From Rhodospirillales bacterium (GTDB lineage Bacteria; Pseudomonadota; Alphaproteobacteria; Reyranellales; Reyranellaceae), in the NCBI GenBank assembly GCA_009377525.1, contig WHTW01000077.1, positions 1 through 36,015 of the forward strand: 36,015 nt of DNA, in the 5' to 3' direction. The position numbers and the translations under genes are program-made. This document shows positions 30,608-36,015 of this stretch, piece after piece. Under the pieces are notes generated by a model that saw nothing but the letters and a program-made list of their open reading frames with translations, searched no databases and was not told the origin of the DNA. Within the stretch, counting starts at the first letter, position 1; each line of letters begins with the position of its first letter.

Positions 30608-31951
30608 GTGAACGCCTCGCTCCTGGGCTTCCTGGGCCTTCTCGCCATGCTGGGCCTGGTCGCCATCCGCGTGCCGATCGCCTTCGGCATGGCGATTGTC
30701 GGCTTCGGCGGCATGATCCTCGCGGTCGGCTGGCCGGAGGGCCGGGCGCTCGACTTCGAACGCGGCTTCGACGCGGCCTGGGCCTACATCTCGTTCGAGC
30801 CGTTCTCCTTCATCGCCAACTTCCCGATCGTCGCCGTGCCGCTGTTCCTGCTGATGGGATACGTCGCCTTCCACGCCGGCTTCACGCGCGACATCTACTA
30901 CGCGGCCCGCGTCTGGCTGTCGCGCCTGTACGGCGGGCTGGCCATGGCGTCGGTCGCCGGCTGCGCCATGTTCGCCGCGGTGAGTGGCTCCAGCCTGGCA
31001 ACTGCCGCGGCCATGGGCAAGCTCGCCGTGCCCGAGATGCTGCGCTACAAGTACGACAAGGGCCTGGCCACCGGCGTGGTGGCGGCGAGCGGCACGCTGG
31101 GCTCGCTGATCCCGCCCTCGATCCTGATGGTGCTCTACGGCATCTTCACCGAGGAATCGATCGGCCAGCTTCTCCTGGCCGGCCTCATTCCCGGGATCCT
31201 GTCGGCTGTCATCTACATGGTGATGATCTATGTACGGGCGCGGCTCAACCCCGCACTGGGACCGCGGGCCGAGGCGGTGGGCTGGCTCGACCGCTTCGTT
31301 GCGCTGAAGGGCACCTGGTCGATCATCGTGCTGTTCTTGATCGTCATGGGCGGCATCTATCTGGGCATCGTGACGCCGACCGAGGCGGCGGCCGTCGGCG
31401 CGGCGGGTGCCTTCGTTCTCGGCTTCCTCGCGCGGCGCCTCGACCGGAAGAACACCTGGGCGGCACTGGTCGAGACCGTCCGGCAGTGCGCCAACATCTT
31501 CGCCCTGGTGCTGGGCGCCAAGATATTCGTCGGCTTCATCGCCCTGACCGGGGTCGCCGGCGTGATCACCACCTGGGCGACGACGCTCGAGTTGTCGCCG
31601 ATCATGGTCATGGTCATGCTGTCGTGTATCTTCATCTTCCTCGGCACCTTCATGGATCCGCTGGGCATGATGCTGGTGACGCTGCCGGTGGTGACGCCGG
31701 TGATCTCCAGCCTCGGCTACGACCTGGTGTGGTTCGGCGTCATCATGATCAAGTTCCTCGAGATCGGCCTCATCACGCCGCCGGTCGGGTTGAACGTCTT
31801 CATCCTCAAGGGCGTCGTCGGCGACAAGGTGCCGCTGGAGACGATCTTCAAGGGCATCCTGTGGTTCCTGCTGATGGACATCTTCACGCTGGCGATCCTG
31901 ATCGCGTTTCCGGAAATCAGCCTCTGGCTGCCCAAGCAACTGATGCGTTGA
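30608..31951 (+). CDS. dctM: TRAP transporter large permease subunit (DctM)
   Basis: 447 residues starting at GTG 30608 with GAGGG 6-10 bases upstream (30598-30602). It has 11-12 membrane helices. VPIAFGMAIVGF, FPIVAVPLFLLMGYVAFHAGFTRDIYYAARVWLSRLYGGLAMASVAGCAMFAAVSGSS, GVVAASGTLGSLIPPSILMVLYGIFTEESIGQLLLAGLIPGIL and LGTFMDPLGMMLVTLPVVTPV are the usual DctM landmarks. It provides the sodium-driven pathway for the solute. The TRAP set is complete. Confidence 0.95.
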   Translation: MNASLLGFLGLLAMLGLVAIRVPIAFGMAIVGFGGMILAVGWPEGRALDFERGFDAAWAYISFEPFSFIANFPIVAVPLFLLMGYVAFHAGFTRDIYYAARVWLSRLYGGLAMASVAGCAMFAAVSGSSLATAAAMGKLAVPEMLRYKYDKGLATGVVAASGTLGSLIPPSILMVLYGIFTEESIGQLLLAGLIPGILSAVIYMVMIYVRARLNPALGPRAEAVGWLDRFVALKGTWSIIVLFLIVMGGIYLGIVTPTEAAAVGAAGAFVLGFLARRLDRKNTWAALVETVRQCANIFALVLGAKIFVGFIALTGVAGVITTWATTLELSPIMVMVMLSCIFIFLGTFMDPLGMMLVTLPVVTPVISSLGYDLVWFGVIMIKFLEIGLITPPVGLNVFILKGVVGDKVPLETIFKGILWFLLMDIFTLAILIAFPEISLWLPKQLMR

Positions 31952-32460
31952 CCGCTTCGCGATGTCGCTGAGGTCATCGACGACATGACAAGACGGATGA
32001 ACGGCCGAGTGGGACGCCGAGCAGCGTGTGGGCCGAACAACGGTTCGCTCAGCCAGAGATGGCTGGCGACGGCGCCCGGCTCCTCGAGGTCATCCAGGGC
32101 GAACGCGGCCGTCCCGCCTTGATGCGATAGCGGCCGTCCTGGATCTCGGCGCCGGTGACGACGCCCGTGAGGACGCTGCCGCGGTCGAGGCCCAGCCGGC
32201 CATGCTGGAACTCGTGCGGATCCTTCTGACCGGTGAGCGCCCGATGCTTGGCCGGCGGCGCCGTGAGGACCACCGTTGGCGGCCAGCAACAGAAGCGTGA
32301 TCGGGCGTGATCAAGAAAGGTTGAGTAGGATGGTTGTCCGCCAGTATTCCATAGGAACACACGACGTTGCTCCTGCAACTGCCCGACGGTGGTGAAGACG
32401 CTCCGTTGAGCGACTGGTCTCGAAGTTCGGATGCCGTTCAGCCGGCGACATCGGGACGTG
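31952..32460. other. 509-bp gap with degraded sequence and a radC trace
   Basis: No gene is supported. Minus-strand frames around 32050-32300 are open but change frame and match no family I recognise; one contains AFALDDLEEPGAVASHLWLS. At 32328-32369 a 42-base stretch aligns with 33494-33534 of radC copy 3 (32 of 41 aligned positions match by eye, one gap). The rest is unassigned. Confidence 0.45.
32328..32369 (-). pseudogene. radC: Trace of radC (region before HNHPSGD), copy 4
   Basis: On the minus strand the copy reads CSYGILADNHP where copy 3 reads MSHGTLLHNHPSG. Similarity ends at the DNHP position, so only this short stretch is left. It shows that the repeated unit once included sequence upstream of the radC 3' end. 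Confidence 0.45.
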
Positions 32461-32820
32461 TCAGTGAGTCTCGTTTCTGTCGAGGAGGCGCACCAGCATA
32501 TGTCTGATATGATCCTGTCCGCCGAAGAACATGGCAAGAATACGGACCTTGCGCGCTGTCTGATCGACGTCGAACCAGTAGATCGCTCGTGCAATCGCAA
32601 GAAAGCGGATCCCCGGCAAGATGTCGTCGCGTGCCGCGCCCCGTAAGGGAAAGCTTGCCAGCCGATCGGCGGCCTTGCGGATGCCCATCACCCGCAGCGC
32701 GGCATGGTCCAAGGCTTCCTCGGTACCCTCGCCGAAGGCGACATAGCTCTCAAACAGGTGGTCGAAGATCAGGCCGAAGTCGCGTTCGGCGGCTGCCGAG
32801 AATTCAATCGCGAACCGCAT
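32461..32820 (-). CDS. ParE/RelE-superfamily toxin
   Basis: 119 residues from the ATG at 32820; a TTG seven codons upstream is also in frame. FAIEFSAAAERDFGLIFDHLFESYVAFGEGTEEALDHAALRVMGIRKAADRLASFPLRGAARDDI is the N-terminal half, followed by LPGIRFLAIARAIYWFDVDQTARKVRILAMFFGGQDHIRHML, the usual end of ParE-like proteins. ParE toxins poison DNA gyrase; RelE relatives cleave mRNA, and the sequence alone does not decide which. The start overlaps the antitoxin end by 17 bases, the classic layout of a type II pair. Confidence 0.9.
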   Translation of the reverse strand: MRFAIEFSAAAERDFGLIFDHLFESYVAFGEGTEEALDHAALRVMGIRKAADRLASFPLRGAARDDILPGIRFLAIARAIYWFDVDQTARKVRILAMFFGGQDHIRHMLVRLLDRNETH

Positions 32821-33079
32821 ACGCCCGGCGTTTCTTGCCAATCATCCGGGACAGCCGGCTATCCATCCTTGTGGCCGATAAGAACGGGCCCGAACGCCGC
32901 TCGCCGAGGATCTCAGCCAACGCGGCCCGCTCCACGGCTTCATCTTCCATCTTCTCGCGAAGAAGCTCGATACCCTGTTGCAGGACGGCGCTGACGCTGG
33001 GAAAGCGGCCCGAATCGACGAGCGTCTTGGCGAAGGAATGCTGATCATCGGTGAGCGAAATCGAGGACTTTACCGTCAC
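32804..33079 (-). CDS. ParD-like antitoxin
   Basis: 91 residues from GTG 33079; a TTG eight codons upstream is less likely. The N-terminus MTVKSSISLTDDQHSFAKTLVDSGRFPSVSAVLQQGIELLREKMEDE is the ribbon-helix-helix DNA-binding domain of ParD proteins. The C-terminal part (GERRSGPFLSATRMDSRLSRMIGKKRRAYAVRD) should wrap around the toxin. It neutralises the toxin and represses the operon. Basic ending is slightly unusual. Confidence 0.88.
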   Translation of the reverse strand: MTVKSSISLTDDQHSFAKTLVDSGRFPSVSAVLQQGIELLREKMEDEAVERAALAEILGERRSGPFLSATRMDSRLSRMIGKKRRAYAVRD

Positions 33080-33112
33080 GGGCCTACCTTTTGGTCGGAT
33101 CAAGCACAGTTT

Positions 33113-33135
33113 ACGGTAATACCAGGTCGTACCGT
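33113..33135. promoter_or_regulatory. Possible operator of the ParD/ParE operon
   Basis: ACGGTA (33113-33118) and TACCGT (33130-33135) form an inverted repeat with 11 bases between. GGTA and TACC at 33115-33123 make a second, inner dyad. It lies 34-56 bases upstream of the antitoxin start, where RHH antitoxins usually bind. Symmetry is the only evidence. Confidence 0.3.
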
Positions 33136-33342
33136 CGTCAAGGAGCAGAAGCCGCCGTTGTTGCCGAAAGCCACATCCGCACCCTCAGTCGCGCCCTGTA
33201 CGCGAAAGGTCGACAACCCGCCCGCGTAGTTCCCGACGAAGGCTGCATTCGCCGTCAGCACGACGCCCAGCTCAAACAAATGGTCACGAGTCGAAAGTCT
33301 CAGGTCGAGTACATCCGTTCCGCAATGTCCGCATCCAGCGCG
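33136..33342. other. Gap between toxin-antitoxin pair and radC remnant
   Basis: Together with the flanking remnant this makes over 500 bases without an intact gene. No recognisable coding sequence, hairpin or repeat is seen here. Confidence 0.4.
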
Positions 33343-33540
33343 TTACGACAGCAGGCCCAGGCTCCGGAAGCTCGCATGGCCCTTGCGGCCGATGACGAGA
33401 TGATCGTGGATCGCGATGCCCAGCGCCTCGGCGGCCTTTGCGATCTCTTTCGTCATCTCGATGTCGTCGCGCGACGGCTTGGGATCGCCACTGGGATGAT
33501 TGTGCAGCAGTGTTCCATGAGACATACGACATTGATTTCC
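33343..33540 (-). pseudogene. radC: Decayed radC 3' end, copy 3 (longest)
   Basis: Minus-strand frame reads MSHGTLLHNHPSGDPKPSRD, then DIEMTKEIAKAAEALGIAIHD and HLVIGRKGHASFRSLGLLS to a TAA stop at 33343. HNHPSGD is the metal-binding motif of the JAB domain, and the C-terminal part is intact. Upstream of MSHG the sequence has no match to the rest of RadC, so at most the last 55-60 residues remain. It is the best preserved of the copies. Confidence 0.85.
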
Positions 33541-33626
33541 AAGGTGGTTTGCTTGCATCGACAAGTCGGTGGGGTATGGAATGGGGATCGGTAGTGTGTG
33601 ATCCAATGTGATCTGCATTCCGGACA

Positions 33627-33839
33627 ATGAACAGGCATGCGTGGGCTCTGCACAGCACGCTGGATCACGACGTCGTTGTCGTAACTTTTGCTGTACGCGC
33701 CAATCGTCCCGACGCCATGGCCGCCGCCGTGGGCATCATGGGGGAGGGCGCAGAATGCATTCCAACCGTGGTTGTCCGCGGCTGGCCCAGCCTCGTCTTC
33801 AACGATTCAACCGGACAAGATCAGTACGCCTCCGGTGTA
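33627..33839 (+). pseudogene. Gene fragment, possibly CofE-like, interrupted by IS4 element
   Basis: An open frame from the ATG at 33627 reads DVVVVTFAVRANRPDAMAAAV, then GIMGEGAECIPTVVVRGWPS. The latter resembles the C-terminal part of coenzyme F420-0:L-glutamate ligase (usual form ADELAAAAxLxMGEAAEGIP, then VVLVRG). The frame runs into the IS4-type element at 33840. No continuation is recognised beyond the element. The CofE call is a weak resemblance only. Confidence 0.3.
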
Positions 33840-33856
33840 GCTTTCAATTACCCACA
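33840..33856 (+). repeat. Left terminal inverted repeat of the IS4-family element
   Basis: GCTTTCAATTACCCACA; perfectly complementary to 35362-35378. Confidence 0.88.
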
Positions 33857-33952
33857 TTTATTGACGACCACTGAGCAGCGCACAATCTGTTGCGCAAAAG
33901 GAATCGATTGTGATTCCTTGTCTGGCACCGAATCGCAAAAGGGGCGGTGCCA

Positions 33953-35374
33953 ATGGACGGAACGACTGACGCTTGGTTTGATGCCGAGGTTGCTGGCTGT
34001 AGTCTGGCGGACGAGCGACTGAACAAGCGACTGCGCAAATTGCTGGCACAGCTCGGGAGCGCCATGGGGCAAAGCATTCCGCTGGTTTGCCAGGATTGGA
34101 CCAACGCCAAGGCGGCCTATCGGTTTTTTGCCAACGATCGGGTCAGCGAGGCCGACATTCTGGCCGGTCATTTTCAATCGACGCGTGATCGCACGGCGGA
34201 GATTGAGAGGCCTGTTCTGGTGCTGCACGACACGACGGAGTTCAGCTATCGACGGGAAAAGCCGGCCGCGATCGGCATCACCAAGGCGATAAACAGCGGC
34301 CGCGACAAGGCCGGTCGCCTGAGATCGCACACGGTTTGCGGCATCCTGATGCATTCGAGTCTGGCAATTACCACCAAGGGGCTGCCGCTGGGATTGGCGG
34401 CGATCAAATTCTGGACGCGAAAGAAGTTCAAGGGCACCGCCGCGCTCAAGAAGAAGATCAATCCGACGCGTGTTCCCATCGAGAAGAAGGAAAGCGTACG
34501 GTGGCTGGAGAACCTGAAGCAATCAACGGAACTGCTGGGTGATGCAGGACGATGTGTCCATATCGGTGATCGCGAGAGCGATATCTACGAGCTGTTCTGC
34601 ACGGCGCAGGAGGTCGGAACGCATTTTCTGGTGAGGACCTGTGTCGACCGCCTGGCCGGAGACAGCGATCATACGATCGCCGACGAGATGGACGAGGTCG
34701 CGGTCAAAGGACTGCATCGCATCGAAGTCAGAGATAACAACGGCGATCCCGACGAAGCCATTCTCGAGATCAGGTATCGCCGGATTCGGGTCTTGCCGCC
34801 GATCGGCAAACAGAAGCGATATCCCGCACTGACCTTGACCGTGATCCATGCCGAGGAACGCGGGACACCGAAGAACAGAAAGAAGGTCGACTGGAAGCTG
34901 ATCACCGATCTGCCCGTTCAGTCTCGCAAGGACGCCATCGAGAAACTCGAATGGTATGCCTTGCGATGGAAAATCGAGGTGTTCCACAAGATCCTCAAAT
35001 CGGGCTGTCGGGCCGAGGAAGCCAAGCTCCGGACCGCTCAGCGCCTGGCCAACCTGATTGCGGTCTATTGCATCCTGAGCTGGCGCGTCTTCTGGATGAC
35101 AATGCTCAACCGTTCGAGCCCCGCTGCCTCGCCCGCTCTCGCGTTGACCGAAGCCGAGATCGATCTGCTCGATCATCTCGTGAAGGATAGAGATCAAAAG
35201 CCGCTCCGACGAAGAACGCTATCCCACTATCTGACGAAGATCGCGCGGCTCGGCGGTTATCTTGCCCGCGCCAACGATCCTCCACCTGGAAATACCGTCA
35301 TGTGGCGCGGAATGTCCCGCCTCACTGACATCGCGTTGGGCGCCATGGTCGGAGTGAAACTTGTGGGTAATTGA
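33953..35374 (+). CDS. IS4-family transposase
   Basis: 473 residues from the ATG at 33953 (a GTG two codons upstream is also in frame). The N-terminus WFDAEVAGCSLADERLNKRLRKLLAQLGSAMGQSIPLVCQDWTNAKAAYRFFAND matches the Tn5/IS50-type DNA-binding domain. The DDE triad is Asp93 (VLHDTTEFSY), Asp206 (HIGDRESDIYELF) and Glu342; the YREK signature is complete as Tyr335, Arg338, Glu342 and Lys349 in EWYALRWKIEVFHKILKSG. It appears full length and able to act. It would cut both strands at the 17-bp ends and move by cut and paste. Confidence 0.96.
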   Translation: MDGTTDAWFDAEVAGCSLADERLNKRLRKLLAQLGSAMGQSIPLVCQDWTNAKAAYRFFANDRVSEADILAGHFQSTRDRTAEIERPVLVLHDTTEFSYRREKPAAIGITKAINSGRDKAGRLRSHTVCGILMHSSLAITTKGLPLGLAAIKFWTRKKFKGTAALKKKINPTRVPIEKKESVRWLENLKQSTELLGDAGRCVHIGDRESDIYELFCTAQEVGTHFLVRTCVDRLAGDSDHTIADEMDEVAVKGLHRIEVRDNNGDPDEAILEIRYRRIRVLPPIGKQKRYPALTLTVIHAEERGTPKNRKKVDWKLITDLPVQSRKDAIEKLEWYALRWKIEVFHKILKSGCRAEEAKLRTAQRLANLIAVYCILSWRVFWMTMLNRSSPAASPALALTEAEIDLLDHLVKDRDQKPLRRRTLSHYLTKIARLGGYLARANDPPPGNTVMWRGMSRLTDIALGAMVGVKLVGN

Positions 35375-35378
35375 AAGC
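35362..35378 (-). repeat. Right terminal inverted repeat of the IS4-family element
   Basis: Complement of the left repeat at 33840-33856; includes the transposase stop codon (35372-35374). Confidence 0.88.
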
Positions 35379-35455
35379 CGGTAAAGGCCGCCTTCTAGCT
35401 GAGCCTCTCGTGTGAGAGATGTGTGCCCGTTAGTTGGCGAGTTAGCGGGGCAAGG

Positions 35456-35818
35456 ATGGCGACAGTTGCGGTTTTGTCCGGGCCGGAGCGGCGTCGGCGG
35501 TGGTCGCCGTCGGAGAAGAAGCGGATCGTCGAGGAGAGCCTGGTGGCGGGCTCGGTGGTCGCGGCGGTGGCGCGTCGGCACGACGTGCATCCCAACCTTG
35601 TGCATCATTGGCGTCGGCAGGCGAAGCAGGCTGCGGCCACGGGCGGCGGCTTGAAGCTGCTGCCGATGTCGTTGAGCGGCTTGCTTGGAATGGAGCCGAG
35701 AACGGCCGGCTCGATCGAGATCGAGCTTGGCGCAGCGCTGCGGGTTCGCGTCGATGCGCGGGTGGACGAGGCGGCGCTGGGCCGTGTGCTGCGGGCGCTG
35801 GGGTCGGTGGGCCGATGA
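35456..35818 (+). CDS. tnpA: IS66-family accessory protein TnpA
   Basis: 120 residues from the ATG at 35456; a GTG 11 codons upstream is possible. RRRRWSPSEKKRIVEESLVAGSVVAAVARRHDVHPNLVHHWRRQAK is the helix-turn-helix of IS66 OrfA/TnpA. The C-terminal EIELGAALRVRVDARVDEAALGRVLRALGSV is the usual end. It overlaps tnpB by 4 bases (ATGA), as in IS66 elements. It helps the large TnpC transposase, which is not in the window. Confidence 0.93.
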   Translation: MATVAVLSGPERRRRWSPSEKKRIVEESLVAGSVVAAVARRHDVHPNLVHHWRRQAKQAAATGGGLKLLPMSLSGLLGMEPRTAGSIEIELGAALRVRVDARVDEAALGRVLRALGSVGR

Positions 35819-36015
35819 TCGGGCTGCCCGCAGAGACGCGAGTGTGGCTGGCGAGCGGGGCGACGGACATGCGTCGCGGCTTCGATGGTCTGGCGCTGCT
35901 GGTGCAGGAGGTGCTGGAGGCCGAGGCGGTATCGATCAGCGCCGCACAGCTGGGCTATCTGCTGGAAGGCATCGACTGGCGCTTTGCCGAGCGAACCTGG
36001 CGGCCGCAAGCGGCA
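35815..36015 (+). pseudogene. tnpB: IS66 TnpB with internal deletion, cut by window end
   Basis: The first 35 residues, MIGLPAETRVWLASGATDMR plus RGFDGLALLVQEVLE, are a normal IS66 TnpB start. The frame then jumps to AEAVSISAAQLGYLLEGIDW plus RFAERTWRPQAA, which is the normal C-terminal end. The core in between (usually QDPxxGHLFVFRGRRGxLIK and the LFxKRLERGRFxWP segment, about 45 residues) is missing without loss of frame. The protein, about 67 residues or slightly more, is unlikely to work as TnpB. Confidence 0.8.

Larger units (their letters stand above)
33840..35378 (+). mobile_element. IS4-family insertion sequence, intact
   Basis: A 1539-bp element bounded by perfect 17-bp terminal inverted repeats, GCTTTCAATTACCCACA at 33840-33856 and its complement at 35362-35378, with a single transposase gene between. 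The stop codon of the transposase lies in the right terminal repeat. Flanks TCCGGTGTA and CGGTAAAGG do not form a clear target-site duplication, so either it was lost or the ends are a few bases off. The body is less GC-rich than the host genes. Confidence 0.88.
35381..36015 (+). mobile_element. IS66-family element, left part, cut by window end
   Basis: Carries tnpA and a deleted tnpB in the usual IS66 order. The left boundary is placed at GTAAAGGCCGCC (35381), as IS66 ends usually begin with GTAA, but the other end lies outside the window. It starts within 2-3 bases of the IS4-type right end, so the two elements are directly adjacent. Confidence 0.6.

Noticed and set aside
29975..31939. A 654-codon open frame on the minus strand through dctQ and dctM
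   Set aside because: Its product is an Asp/His/Arg/Gln-rich string with no domain pattern, which is what the antisense of GC-rich membrane genes gives; the plus-strand genes are clear.
31952..32300. A gene on the minus strand between dctM and the toxin
   Set aside because: Several frames are open, but none has a start with ribosome-binding site, none stays in one frame with protein-like composition, and no family is recognised.
33830..35390. A 9-bp target duplication of the IS4 element (TCCGGTGTA / CGGTAAAGG)
   Set aside because: Only CGGT is shared and at different offsets; not a duplication.
1..36015. CRISPR arrays, tRNA and rRNA genes
   Set aside because: No evenly spaced repeats and no tRNA- or rRNA-like sequences were recognised on reading through both strands.

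Overview
The window is high-GC DNA that reads as the chromosome of an alphaproteobacterium, probably of the Rhodospirillales/Hyphomicrobiales (Reyranella- or Bradyrhizobium-like) type. This is inferred from base composition, frequent ATGA start/stop overlaps, and gene families typical of those groups (TRAP transporter, FAH-fold and LLM enzymes, GFA and DUF899 proteins, ArsR/AHSA1 pairs). The taxonomy is inference only. No rRNA, tRNA or CRISPR array was seen.

Bases 1-9000 run from a cut-off IS1182-type transposase, through a repeat-rich gap, into metabolic genes: an SDR dehydrogenase with an LLM flavin monooxygenase, purB, three HAD phosphatases (two of them a tandem duplication coupled to an SGNH hydrolase), a secreted beta-sandwich protein and an FAH-family hydrolase. 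At 8902-9704 lies an AT-richer overlapping pair: a HEPN-like protein and a 74-residue basic protein.

Bases 9700-19100 hold a TetR/esterase pair, a six-helix membrane adenylate/guanylate cyclase, and a five-gene minus-strand operon (ArsR, AHSA1/SRPBCC, transglutaminase-like, DUF899, VOC) with a possible operator over its start codon. A DUF72 gene follows, and then a surface-sugar locus at 16701-22071: SAF-type oxidoreductase, glycosyltransferase 2, Wzx-like flippase, glucose-1-phosphate cytidylyltransferase and an RmlC-like epimerase. The locus suggests CDP-deoxysugar-containing polysaccharide synthesis, but the expected 4,6-dehydratase is not in the window.

Bases 22100-26000 contain a broken PhnB-like VOC gene, an MFS exporter, a PRC-barrel protein, a GFA protein and an alpha/beta hydrolase with a SnoaL-like partner.

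Bases 26000-36015 form a patchwork accessory zone. Three decayed copies of the 3' end of radC, all in the same orientation (26041, 28020, 33343), plus a fourth trace at 32328, separate cassettes: an orphan ABC solute-binding protein with a thioesterase; a small coiled-coil protein with a complete DctPQM TRAP transporter; and a ParD/ParE toxin-antitoxin pair. The zone ends in an intact IS4-family element with 17-bp terminal repeats, followed directly by an IS66-type element whose tnpB carries an internal deletion.

The most noteworthy signals are a family of self-complementary intergenic elements with changing stems but fixed ends and core (2883, 5161, 12791, 12850), the repeated radC 3' ends, and the HEPN/small-protein pair.
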